Of a stretch of DNA of 64,000 nt, positions 51,653 through 63,408 are shown in pieces. Source of the stretch: Archangium violaceum (GTDB taxonomy: Bacteria; Myxococcota; Myxococcia; Myxococcales; Myxococcaceae). The stretch covers positions 6,306,001 to 6,370,000 of the forward strand of contig NZ_CP069396.1 in assembly GCF_016887565.1 (NCBI RefSeq), given 5' to 3'. How positions within the stretch are numbered: position 1 is the stretch's first letter; the number at the start of each line of letters is the position of its first letter. Both the position numbers and the translations under genes were made by a program. The notes beneath the pieces are model-generated. The model made no database searches, had not been told where the DNA came from, and was given only the letters and a program-made list of their open reading frames with translations.

Positions 51653-51724
51653 TTTCGCGGCGATATGCCGGGCTCGCCAGTGCGTTCTAGCTGCATGCCG
51701 TCTCATCCGCGTCAGGAGAAATGC

Positions 51725-52318
51725 ATGCACGCCCAGCGCTGGCCGTCAGAAGAACCACGAACCCGGACCCTGCTCCCGGTGGCCCTTCTCGGTCTGTTGC
51801 TCCTGGGGATGACTGGCTGTGCCACCGCTACCACCGGGCGCACGCACCTGCTCGAGCGCAGCGCCGCCTACGTCACCTACCGGCTCCCCGCCGAGCAGGT
51901 CCTGGAGGTGGCCCGCGAGATCCTCAAGGAGAGGGGGTATGTCATCATCGAGAGTACGGACCCCCTGTACGTGCGTACCGCCTGGCGGGTGAAGTTCGAC
52001 GACACCCTCGACATCGGGGCGCTCCGGGAGCGGCAGTTCGTCATGGGGAAGCAGCTCGACGACGGTCGCTTCGTGGTGAACGCGTACCGGTTCTCCTACA
52101 CCACCGTCGGCCGGACCGCGCCCCACCCGAGCTCCCCCGAGAAGGATGAGTCGGGGGGCTACAAGAGGATGGTCAAGGGCGACCCTCTCTCCTATGCCCC
52201 CCCGGTGCTCACCCGGGACCTGGAGCTGGAATGGCAGATCCTCTCCCGGGTCTCACCCTCCGTCGCCCGCGAGCTGGAATCCCAGGTGGACCAGTACCTC
52301 GCCACCGGGTCGAAATGA
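51725..52318 (+). CDS. Lipoprotein of unknown function
   Basis: 197 residues from the second ATG of an ATGCATG pair (AGGAGA upstream). Lipobox GMTGC. The mature part is an alpha+beta domain (YVTYRLPAEQVLEVAREILKERGYVI, VRTAWRVKFDD, RFVVNAYRFSYTTV) reminiscent of small outer-membrane lipoproteins with a SHOCT/BamC-like fold, but I cannot name the family. It follows the oligopeptidase by 72 bases. Confidence 0.7.
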   Translation: MHAQRWPSEEPRTRTLLPVALLGLLLLGMTGCATATTGRTHLLERSAAYVTYRLPAEQVLEVAREILKERGYVIIESTDPLYVRTAWRVKFDDTLDIGALRERQFVMGKQLDDGRFVVNAYRFSYTTVGRTAPHPSSPEKDESGGYKRMVKGDPLSYAPPVLTRDLELEWQILSRVSPSVARELESQVDQYLATGSK

Positions 52319-52337
52319 GCGTCGGGCGCCCGGCGGC

Positions 52338-53246
52338 TCAGCGCTGGCAGTAGGACGGCATGGTGCTCGGCAGTCCATTCGCGTAGGGCGACGGGACGGT
52401 TCCGAAGGGATGCGCCTGGAAGAACTGCCAGACCGCCGCGCGCGCGTCCGTGGGGATGGTGTGCCCCCTGCCGTGGTTGCACAGCATGGCGAACTGGGTC
52501 TTGGACTTCAGATCGTTGTAGTAGTTCTGGCTCACCGTCTGGAAGTTGATGACGACCTGGTCGGACGCCCCGCCGTGGAAGATCATGGCGGCGAACTTGT
52601 TCGACGAATCCTGCGTCGGAATCGTGGAGACCCTTCCGCCCGAGTAGGTCGCCACGCTCGCGATGTACCCGGAGCGGCGGTAGCTCATCTGCGTCGTGTT
52701 CAGGCCACCCGCGCTCATGCCCATGCTGTGGATGCGGCTCACATTGATGCCGACCTTCTGGATGGCACACGCCAGGACTTCGTCCGCCACGCGGAAGTCA
52801 TCGTCGCGTGAGGTGGACGAGACATAGAACCAAGGGAAGGTCCCCGCGGAGGGGTCATGCGCTGGCGCCGCGACGATGCCGCCCAGGGCCTTGATGGCAT
52901 TGATCTGCGTCGTGCCAATGCCCGTGCTGGCCTCCGTCGGCTGGCTGCCCGTGCCGTGCCAGTAGAAGACGAGCGGACCATCCAACGTCTTGGCCGCGTC
53001 CGACATCCAGATGCGAACGGCGCGGGCCGGGATGCCCGCCGGCCGGAAGGTCAGCGTCCCCTCCTGGAACTCGGGACAGGGGCCGGTGGGCTTTGGAATG
53101 AAGGTAGGGGAGGGCTGGGCCAGGCTGGCGCTCGTGCCTGACAGCGCCTCGGGGTGACTGTCTTGTGTATCGCTCCACTCGTCCCCGGGTTCACCGCCAC
53201 AGGCGGAAAGGGTCGAAATGAGCGCGGCGGCGAGAATTCTCTTCAT
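52338..53246 (-). CDS. Alpha/beta-hydrolase lipoprotein (PHB-depolymerase/esterase-like)
   Basis: 302 residues. Lipobox LSAC at the N-terminus. GPLVFYWHGTGSQP is the oxyanion loop, MGMSAGGLNT the nucleophile elbow, HGGASDQVVIN the Asp-bearing strand, and NHGRGHTIP the His. This set matches extracellular polyhydroxyalkanoate depolymerases and feruloyl-esterase-type enzymes. It probably cleaves a polymer or ester outside the cell. Its stop is 19 bases from the convergent lipoprotein; the next minus gene upstream starts outside this unit. Confidence 0.85.
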   Translation of the reverse strand: MKRILAAALISTLSACGGEPGDEWSDTQDSHPEALSGTSASLAQPSPTFIPKPTGPCPEFQEGTLTFRPAGIPARAVRIWMSDAAKTLDGPLVFYWHGTGSQPTEASTGIGTTQINAIKALGGIVAAPAHDPSAGTFPWFYVSSTSRDDDFRVADEVLACAIQKVGINVSRIHSMGMSAGGLNTTQMSYRRSGYIASVATYSGGRVSTIPTQDSSNKFAAMIFHGGASDQVVINFQTVSQNYYNDLKSKTQFAMLCNHGRGHTIPTDARAAVWQFFQAHPFGTVPSPYANGLPSTMPSYCQR

Positions 53247-53299
53247 GGCAAACGACCTCCAGGCGGGGGACAGCGGTCAAAGGGGAGACATCACGCGAA

Positions 53300-54853
53300 T
53301 CAGGGAACGGAAACGCCGGATGCGACTCGGCCCTGGTTGATCCAGCCGCCGTGGCCGTCGCCGCCGGCCCAGGAGTACACGGTGGCGGCGTTGGTGGACG
53401 GGTCGGCCAGGATGTAGTCGGCGTTACCGTCGCCAGTGAAGTCCGCGAACGAGACCTGGGCGGCCTGGGTGGTCAGGCCAGTGGCGACCTGACCGAGGAC
53501 GAGCCAGCCTCCGCGCCCGTCGCCGCCGCGATTCAGGTAGGTCTGGACGGAGCCATCGGTGCCGATCACGCTGTAGTCGGCCCGGCTGTCGCCGTCGAGG
53601 TCGGCGAACCGGACGCGGCTGGCATCGGTGGTGACGCCGGTGGCGATCTGGCCGAGGCCGAGCCAGCCACCGCGTCCGTCGCCGCCGCGATTCAGGTAGG
53701 CCTGGACCGCGCCGTTCGTACCGATGACGAGGTAGTCGGTCTTGCCGTCGCCATCGTAGTCGGCGAACCGGACGCGGCTGGCATCGGTGGTGACGCCGGT
53801 GGCGATCTGGCCGAGGCCGAGCCAGCCGCCGCGTCCGTCGCCGCCGCGATTCAGGTAGACCTGGACCGCGCCGTTCGTGCCGATGAGGAGGTAGTCGGCC
53901 TTGCCGTCGCCGTCGAAGTCGGCGAACCGGACCCGGCTGCCGTCCGTGGTGACGCCGGTGGCGACCTGGCCGAGAATGGCCCAACCGCCACGTCCGTCGC
54001 CTCCGCGATTGAGGAAGGCGGACACCGCGCCACTGCTGGCGACGGTGAGGTAGTCCATCCGGCCGTCGCCGTCGAAGTCCGCCCATCGCACCTTGCCCGT
54101 GCCGGCCTCGGTGCCCGCGCCCAGTGCCGGCGCGCCCACCGCCCAGCCGTCGGTGAACGCCTGGTCCAGCGGCCCGTGGAAGGCCTGGGCCATGCGCTGG
54201 TAGCCCGCGTCGTTGGGGTGGAGGCGGTCGGGAAGCTCGGCGGCGGTGAGCGCGGGCGGTTCGACATAGCGGAGCTTGTGGCCCGCCTGCTGCTGGCTGC
54301 TCTCCAGGGCGCGGACCCGGCTGTTGAACGTGCTGACCTGCGCTTCCAGGCCCGGCGTGGTCGGAATCAGTCCCAGCACGAGGACGGTGACACCGGGCTT
54401 GTTCGCGAAGATCTGCTCGACCAGGGCCGTCAGCCGGTTGGGCGCGTTGGGGATGTCGACACCGCGGTTGAGATCATTGATGCCGATATGCAGCAGGACG
54501 ACGTCCGGCCGTGCCCCGGCCATCCAGCCGTCGATGCCGGCGCGGATCTGGTCGATCGTGTAGCCGCTGTGCCCTTCATTGGAGAAATCGGGAAGGCTGC
54601 CGGATGCTTGAGAGCCGACGAAGCTCACGGCGTACCGGGACTGGCCGGCCAGCAGGTTCGCCAGCGGCCTCCGGTACGACGACGTGGTCGCGCTGCCCAC
54701 TCCCCAGGTGATGGAATCGCCGAGCGGCATCACTCTCAGGGTGGGCGCCGCCGCGGAGGCGCTCGCGGGCGCCAGCGCCAGTCCAACTCCGCTGGCAAGC
54801 GCGAGGGCGCAGCGGGCCACCTCCATTGTCCAACTCATGGCGGTCGACTTCAT
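53300..54853 (-). CDS. SGNH/GDSL hydrolase with FG-GAP/VCBS repeats
   Basis: 517 residues from ATG 54853 (AAGGAGAG). Signal peptide ending ASASA. SGNH blocks: I PLGDSITWGVGS, III LLHIGINDLN, V LPDRLHPNDAG, giving the Ser-Asp-His triad of esterases and rhamnogalacturonan acetylesterases. The C-terminal ~240 residues are five FG-GAP-type repeats (VRFADFDGDGKADYLLIGTN, NRGGDGRGGW), three being nearly identical copies of 53 residues. This arrangement is common in Streptomyces secreted enzymes, so transfer from an actinomycete is plausible. The repeats probably bind calcium and carbohydrate. Confidence 0.9.
   Translation of the reverse strand: MKSTAMSWTMEVARCALALASGVGLALAPASASAAAPTLRVMPLGDSITWGVGSATTSSYRRPLANLLAGQSRYAVSFVGSQASGSLPDFSNEGHSGYTIDQIRAGIDGWMAGARPDVVLLHIGINDLNRGVDIPNAPNRLTALVEQIFANKPGVTVLVLGLIPTTPGLEAQVSTFNSRVRALESSQQQAGHKLRYVEPPALTAAELPDRLHPNDAGYQRMAQAFHGPLDQAFTDGWAVGAPALGAGTEAGTGKVRWADFDGDGRMDYLTVASSGAVSAFLNRGGDGRGGWAILGQVATGVTTDGSRVRFADFDGDGKADYLLIGTNGAVQVYLNRGGDGRGGWLGLGQIATGVTTDASRVRFADYDGDGKTDYLVIGTNGAVQAYLNRGGDGRGGWLGLGQIATGVTTDASRVRFADLDGDSRADYSVIGTDGSVQTYLNRGGDGRGGWLVLGQVATGLTTQAAQVSFADFTGDGNADYILADPSTNAATVYSWAGGDGHGGWINQGRVASGVSVP
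53443..53963 (-). repeat. Three near-identical 159-bp tandem repeats within the SGNH gene
   Basis: The same block (for example CGGCGAACCGGAC) recurs at 53602, 53761 and 53920, exactly 159 bases apart, encoding 53-residue VCBS/FG-GAP units. Very high DNA identity implies recent amplification or gene conversion; assembly collapse could alter the copy number. Confidence 0.75.
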
Positions 54854-55185
54854 CCGTCTCTCCTTCGCGACGCGGTAACTGGTTTTCGTGACGTGCCCGT
54901 AACCGGATGGCTCAGCGGCGGGCGAGATATAACAGTCTTCAACCCGCAAGCCAATGAAGTCATGCAATAACAGACAAATCCGTGAGAGCTGTAAGGGTGT
55001 GAGTCTTTAAGGCTTTTCGAGATTCTGAAAGCCATATCGGGCTTGAGCTTGATTTCCGCGAACTGGGGGTGGGCCTCGAACAGGCCTCGTGCCCACATGG
55101 TCCCATATGTGTGCTCGACTCTCGCGGCGGAGGGTCATACAAGGCGGCTCCATCGAGAGTCCGGAAGTGAACAGGGAGTGGATTC
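54854..55185. other. Divergent intergenic region between SGNH hydrolase and kinase genes
   Basis: 332 bases with no gene. Its left two-thirds is A/T-rich for this genome (TATAACAG, CAATGAAGTCATGCAATAAC, CTTTAAGGC) and should hold promoters for both flanking genes. The kinase Shine-Dalgarno (AGGGAG) ends it. No strong hairpin or RNA gene recognised. Confidence 0.5.
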
Positions 55186-58584
<3,399 letters not shown>

Positions 58585-58621
58585 GGCGGGGTGGGCCCGA
58601 TGGAGGAGCGCCGGGTCGTCA

Positions 58622-59590
58622 CTACGCGTGCAGGCGGTGCCAGTGGATGTGAAGGACATCCCCCAGCTTGAGCGAATCCAGATCGTCCAGGGTGGTGGTC
58701 TCGATCTGCGTCTGGCCGTCCCAGGTGCCGTTGGTGCTGGCGGTGTCGATCGCCAGCAGCTCCTCTCCGATCTGGACCAGGAGCAGGTGCACGCGCGAGA
58801 CATCCTGGAGATCCTCCAGCGGGATTCCGCAGCGCTCGTAGCGGCCCAGCAGCACGCCCTGCTCCAGGCGGTCGAGCGAGATGCGGTGACTCTCCACCTT
58901 CTTCTTCCCGTCCAGTCGCAGCTCGCCCCAGGCGGCCTCGGGCCCCTCGTGGTCGCCCAGCATCATCAGCGGGCCCACCCGGGTGATCTGCGTCTGGTAC
59001 GGCTGGCCGTCCAGCCTCAGGCGCTGGGAGTGCCGGAAACGGGTGGCGCTCGGGGTGCGCCGGTCGATGAACTGGCGCTGAGGGAGGGCACCCCAGGCCT
59101 CCTCGGCGCGAGCCGGCCAGGGCGCTTCCGAGGGCCCGCGCGTGGGGACGAAGAGGAGCGCGTACTGCTCCACCGCCGCGTAGAGCATCCCCTGGGCGAT
59201 CACCGCCGCGCTGGGCTGCCCGTCCTCGGTGCGGAAGGGGTGCTGGGTGTTGAGGTCCCAGAGCCGCGTGACCGGTGCGGCGCCAGGTGACTCGGACCGT
59301 GCGTGCACCACCAGCTGCCGCAACGAGACGCTGCCGGACTTGAGCCGGAGTCCGCAGCCGGTGTGCCGGCCGATGATGAGCGAGTCTCCGGATTCGACGA
59401 GCACCGCCTCCACCACGCGTGCGCGCTCGTCCACCGCCGCCACCAGCACCGCCGGACATGGGGCGATGCTGGCCAGTTCCCTCAGCCGGTCATGGGCGGC
59501 GATGAATGCCTCCCGCGCCCCGAGTGGGCGCGGGCGAAGGTTCATGTCGCTCAACCCCGCGACACGTGTCTTCTCGTTTTCATCCGGCAT
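58622..59590 (-). CDS. FHA-domain protein
   Basis: 322 residues from ATG 59590. Two forkhead-associated domains: residues ~65-140 (SGDSLIIGRHTGCGLRL, SLRQLVVHA) and ~230-310 (GVLLGRYERCGI, DVSRVHLLLVQI, TASTNGTW). The second has the complete GRxxxC/SRxHxxL/NGT phosphothreonine-binding set; the first has GRHTGC but a degenerate SxxH. It probably reads phosphothreonine marks left by a Ser/Thr kinase, and the adjacent convergent WD40 kinase is an obvious partner. A middle segment with charged RRTPSATRFRH could be a linker. Confidence 0.88.
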   Translation of the reverse strand: MPDENEKTRVAGLSDMNLRPRPLGAREAFIAAHDRLRELASIAPCPAVLVAAVDERARVVEAVLVESGDSLIIGRHTGCGLRLKSGSVSLRQLVVHARSESPGAAPVTRLWDLNTQHPFRTEDGQPSAAVIAQGMLYAAVEQYALLFVPTRGPSEAPWPARAEEAWGALPQRQFIDRRTPSATRFRHSQRLRLDGQPYQTQITRVGPLMMLGDHEGPEAAWGELRLDGKKKVESHRISLDRLEQGVLLGRYERCGIPLEDLQDVSRVHLLLVQIGEELLAIDTASTNGTWDGQTQIETTTLDDLDSLKLGDVLHIHWHRLHA

Positions 59591-59690
59591 CCCGCGGCCC
59601 CCCCGTCTCCTCGGACAGGAATCCATTCTAACGGAGCGGCCCTGGCTTTTTCAGCCGGGGCTACCCATCGAGGGGCGCGGTGTCTCCGCG

Positions 59691-61613
59691 TCAATATCGG
59701 GAGAGGTAGGCGCGGGAGCCGCCGTCGTTCGCGCCGGGGTTCCAGTAGACCTTGTCCGCCGCACCGCTCCCGTCGAGGTCGGCGAAGAGGTACTCGGTGT
59801 TGGAGGACTGGCTCCAGCCCGTGTTGTCCATGAGGGGGGCGCCCGCGAAGCCCGTGGCCGAGCCGAGGTAGACCTGGATGCGGCCCTCGCGATAGTTGGG
59901 GCGCCAGAAGAGCTTGTCGGCGTGGCCGTCGCCATTGACGTCGGTGAAGTAGAGGCGCGTCTCGGGCACGCCGCTCGAGCCTCCCGTGTGCGTGCTCAAC
60001 GCGGTGAACGTGCCGTTGCCGTTCGAGGCGTAGATGCGGGTGCGCCCGGACTCCGCCGCGGGATCCCAGAGGATCTTGTCGGCACGGCCATCGCCGGTGA
60101 CGTCCGCGAAGTAGAAGTGCGCGTCGCTGTTCTGGCTGCTTCCCGTGTCGGTGTTCGTGTTCGACCAGCGGAAGGTGCCGTCACAGTTCGACAGGTAGAT
60201 CCGCGCCCGCCCCGAGTCGTAGGTCGGGTTCCAGTAGATCTTGTCCGCGCATTGGTCCCCGGTCAGATCCGCGAAGTAGAAGGTGGTCGCACTGGATTCG
60301 CTGCCTCCGTTGTCGTTCGAATTCGACCAGCGGAAGGTGCCGTCACAGTTCGACAGGTAGATCCGCGTATGGCCCGTATCGTAGGTCGGGTTCCAGTAGA
60401 TCTTGTCCGCGCACCTGTCCCCATTCACATCCGCGAAGTAGAACGTGGTCTTGGTGGACGCGCTCTCTCCGTTGTCGTTCACGACTCCGGTACCGAAGGT
60501 GCCGTTGCAGTTGGAGCGGAAGACCTGGGTCGCTCCGCCGAGCAGCGTGGGGTTCCAGGCCAGCTTGTCCGCGCAGCCGTCACCCGTCACGTCCGCGAAG
60601 TAGAGCCGCGTGCTCGCCGAGCTCCCGCTGCCGTGCGTATCCACCGTCGAGCCCGTCTGGAACACCGCGGGCCGGATGGTCGCCATCACGGCGAAGTGAT
60701 CCGACGGCGTGATGCCGTCGTACGTGCTCCTGTCGATCAACGGGTCCGACGTGGTCATGTCCCCGCCGCTCACCAGGATGTAGTCGAGTCGTGTGTAGCT
60801 CGTGCTCGGGCTCTTCCAGGAGCTGTTGAAGGTCGCGGTGTCGTCGGTCGTCTCACCGGTATGACGCGCCGAGCGGAACAGCGCGGGAGAGCCCTCCGAC
60901 TCCAGGATGGAGATGGAGGTGTCACCCGCCCAGCTCGGGTGCTGCGGGTCGGAGTTGAAATCACCGAACACGACGACGGAGCGACCCAGGGCCTTCTCGG
61001 TGATGACGGTGCGAATCTGCTCGGCGTTCTTCTCACGTGCCAGGCCGCACGCCCCGGAATGGGCCGGGTGCGAGTTGACCAGGAAGTACTGGCGGCCCGA
61101 GAGCTTGTCATCCAGCTTGATCCACGACGCGGTCCGCCCGGAGGCGTTCGGGTAGCACGCGTCGGATGCCGAGTACGGATTGGGGATGCTGAAGTAGCCC
61201 TGCACGTCGGTGCCGGCGGCCAGCTGGAACCGGCTCCGGCGATAGAAGATCATCTTCGGGCTGCCGTTCGGCGGCTTGTAGTAGTCGTAGGACGCCTGGA
61301 AGGCATTGATCAGGTCGTTCTGGATGACCGTGGCCGAGGCCTCCTGCACACCGAAGATGTCCGGGTTCCTCGCGGAGATGAGCTTGATGACGTTGGGGCT
61401 CCGCCGCGTCCAGGTGTAGGCGCCCGTGTCGTCCGCGTTCACCTGCCGGACGTTGTAGGTCATCACGGTGAAGGGCCGGTGGTCCACGGTCGCGGTCACG
61501 GCCGACTCGTGGTTCGCGAGCTCGAGCTGCTGGGGGCCGTCGAGCTCCCCGGGTCCACAGCTGGATCCCAGGGCGATCAGGACCAGGCCCTGGAGATACT
61601 TGCCGATGTTCAT
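59691..61613 (-). CDS. Endonuclease/exonuclease/phosphatase-family lipoprotein with FG-GAP repeats
   Basis: 640 residues from ATG 61613 (GAGGAGCAGC upstream). Lipobox LGSSC. EEP domain ~45-330: FTVMTYNVRQ, DIFGVQEAS (metal Glu), FLVNSHPAHSG, VVFGDFNSDP, and C-terminal SDHFAVMATI (catalytic His), the DNase I/sphingomyelinase fold. Five to six FG-GAP repeats follow (LYFADVTGDGCADKL-type, ~55 residues). The protein could be an extracellular nuclease or phosphodiesterase anchored at the surface and targeted by the repeats. All catalytic motifs appear intact. Confidence 0.9.
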   Translation of the reverse strand: MNIGKYLQGLVLIALGSSCGPGELDGPQQLELANHESAVTATVDHRPFTVMTYNVRQVNADDTGAYTWTRRSPNVIKLISARNPDIFGVQEASATVIQNDLINAFQASYDYYKPPNGSPKMIFYRRSRFQLAAGTDVQGYFSIPNPYSASDACYPNASGRTASWIKLDDKLSGRQYFLVNSHPAHSGACGLAREKNAEQIRTVITEKALGRSVVVFGDFNSDPQHPSWAGDTSISILESEGSPALFRSARHTGETTDDTATFNSSWKSPSTSYTRLDYILVSGGDMTTSDPLIDRSTYDGITPSDHFAVMATIRPAVFQTGSTVDTHGSGSSASTRLYFADVTGDGCADKLAWNPTLLGGATQVFRSNCNGTFGTGVVNDNGESASTKTTFYFADVNGDRCADKIYWNPTYDTGHTRIYLSNCDGTFRWSNSNDNGGSESSATTFYFADLTGDQCADKIYWNPTYDSGRARIYLSNCDGTFRWSNTNTDTGSSQNSDAHFYFADVTGDGRADKILWDPAAESGRTRIYASNGNGTFTALSTHTGGSSGVPETRLYFTDVNGDGHADKLFWRPNYREGRIQVYLGSATGFAGAPLMDNTGWSQSSNTEYLFADLDGSGAADKVYWNPGANDGGSRAYLSRY

Positions 61614-61681
61614 TGCTGCTCCTCGTGGGGGGGTTCACCCATGAGGAGGGGCCGGCGCCGCCGCCGTCTCAAGAAAATGAA

Positions 61682-62053
61682 TCAAGAGGGGAGGGTGGAC
61701 CTCTTCGCGGGGCGGGCGAGCGTGGTGGCCGTGAGCGCGAGCAGGAAGACGGGCGCGGTGAAGGTCCCGGGCAGGCGCGCGAACTTCTCCCAGAGGCCCA
61801 CCACCATGGCGGCCCAGAAGACGTCCTGGAGGATCGTCACTCCCAGGGCCACGGTGCGAAGCAGGGGGAGCGCGTGCCCATGATGGATTCTCAAGAGGTG
61901 GAAGATCCCCGTGAAGAGCAGCGTCGTGCCTCCGTTGAACCACCAGAAGGCCGGCTCCTGGAGCACGGGGAAGAACACGGGCGTGGAGGCCCACTGCATG
62001 ACGCCCAGGACCAGGAGGCCCCAGGCGAGCACTCGATCGACGCGGTGGAGCAT
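61682..62053 (-). CDS. Small integral membrane protein
   Basis: 123 residues from ATG 62053, 13 bases after the UDP-glucose dehydrogenase stop. Four transmembrane helices are visible (VLAWGLLVLGVMQWA, FNGGTTLLFTGIF, VALGVTILQDVFWAAMVV, FTAPVFLLALTATTLA). No recognised family. Spacing suggests co-transcription with the dehydrogenase gene. Confidence 0.65.
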   Translation of the reverse strand: MLHRVDRVLAWGLLVLGVMQWASTPVFFPVLQEPAFWWFNGGTTLLFTGIFHLLRIHHGHALPLLRTVALGVTILQDVFWAAMVVGLWEKFARLPGTFTAPVFLLALTATTLARPAKRSTLPS

Positions 62054-62066
62054 GGCTCGCCCCAGC

Positions 62067-63368
62067 CTACGGCCTCCCGATGCCGGTGTACCAGAAGCCG
62101 AGTGCGCGCAGCTCCCTGGACTCCCAGATGTTGCGGCCGTCGAGGAGCGTGGGGGTCCGCATGAGGCGCTTGACGCGAGCGAAGTCCGGCTGCCGGTACT
62201 CCCGCCACTCGGTGACGAGCGCGAGGGCGTCGGCGCCCTCGGCGGCCTGGTACATGTCCTCGCAGTACGTGATGCGGTCGCCGAGGAGCGCACGCACGTT
62301 GTCCATGGCCTCCGGATCATGCGCGCGCACCCGGGCTCCGGCCTCGAGCAGCTCGTGGATCAACACGAGCGCGGGCGACTCGCGGATGTCGTCGGTCTGG
62401 GGCTTGAACGCGAGCCCCCATACCGCCACCGTCCGGCCCTCGAGCGCGCCGTCCAGGTGACGGCGGAGCTTCTCGAACAGCAGCCGCTTCTGCCGCTTGT
62501 TCACGGACTCGACCGCGCGCACCACCTCGAGCTCGTGTCCCACGCCCCGCCCGATGTGCAGCAGCGCCGAGATGTCCTTGGGGAAGCACGAGCCGCCGAA
62601 GCCCGCGCCCGGATACAGGAACCTGGGGCCCACGCGCGGATCGGCGCCCACCGCCTTGCGCACCCGCTCGATGTCCGCGCCCAGCTTCTCGCTGAGCACG
62701 GCCAGGTCGTTCATGAACGAGATGCGCGTGGCGAGCATGGCGTTGGCCGCGTACTTGGTCAGCTCGGCCGAGCGCGCGTCCATCGTGTGGATGTCCTCGC
62801 TCGTGCGGACGAGCGGGGTGTACAGGCCCCTCAGCACCTCGAGAGCGCGCGCGTTGTTCGAACCGATCACCACGCGATCGGGCTTCATGAAGTCCTCGAT
62901 CGCCGCTCCCTCCTTCAAGAACTCCGGATTGGACGCGACGCCGAAGGGCTGCTCCGTGTAGCGGCGGATGATCTCCTCGATGCGATCGGCGGTGCCCACC
63001 GGCACGGTGCTCTTGGTGACCACCACCTTGAAGCCATTCAGGTTCTGGCCGATCGTCTCGGCGACCGCGAACACCGCGGACAGATCCGCGGAGCCGTCCG
63101 CCGCGGGGGGCGTGCCCACGGCGATGATGACGACCTCGGCGGCGCGGATCGCGGAGGCGATGTCGGTCGAGAACGTCAGGCGCCCCGCCTGGGCGTTGGC
63201 GGCCAGGAGGGTGTCGAGCCCGGGCTCGTAGATGGGCACCTCGCCGCGCTTCAGGCGCGCGATCTTGGATGCATCGACGTCCACGCAGGTGACGTCGTTC
63301 CCGATGTTGGCGAACCCCACGCCGGCCACGAGGCCGACGTAACCCGTTCCAATGACAGCAAGATGCAT
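62067..63368 (-). CDS. UDP-glucose/GDP-mannose dehydrogenase family protein
   Basis: 433 residues from ATG 63368. MHLAVIGTGYVGLVAGVGFA is the NAD-binding Rossmann motif; EPGLD, TKSTVPVGT, NPEFLKEGAA and the catalytic Cys in PGAGFGGSCFPKD are diagnostic. C-terminal WGLAFKPQTDDIRESPAL completes the substrate domain. The enzyme oxidises UDP-glucose to UDP-glucuronate in two NAD+-dependent steps, feeding exopolysaccharide and LPS synthesis. It is the first gene of a minus-strand unit with the small membrane protein. Confidence 0.93.
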   Translation of the reverse strand: MHLAVIGTGYVGLVAGVGFANIGNDVTCVDVDASKIARLKRGEVPIYEPGLDTLLAANAQAGRLTFSTDIASAIRAAEVVIIAVGTPPAADGSADLSAVFAVAETIGQNLNGFKVVVTKSTVPVGTADRIEEIIRRYTEQPFGVASNPEFLKEGAAIEDFMKPDRVVIGSNNARALEVLRGLYTPLVRTSEDIHTMDARSAELTKYAANAMLATRISFMNDLAVLSEKLGADIERVRKAVGADPRVGPRFLYPGAGFGGSCFPKDISALLHIGRGVGHELEVVRAVESVNKRQKRLLFEKLRRHLDGALEGRTVAVWGLAFKPQTDDIRESPALVLIHELLEAGARVRAHDPEAMDNVRALLGDRITYCEDMYQAAEGADALALVTEWREYRQPDFARVKRLMRTPTLLDGRNIWESRELRALGFWYTGIGRP

Positions 63369-63408
63369 GTGACTTCCCATGGTGCTGAGGGTGATGCGAG
63401 AGACGTCT

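Noticed and set aside
53443-53963. CRISPR-like regular repeats
   Set aside because: Period is 159 bases, an exact multiple of three, and repeats encode VCBS protein units.
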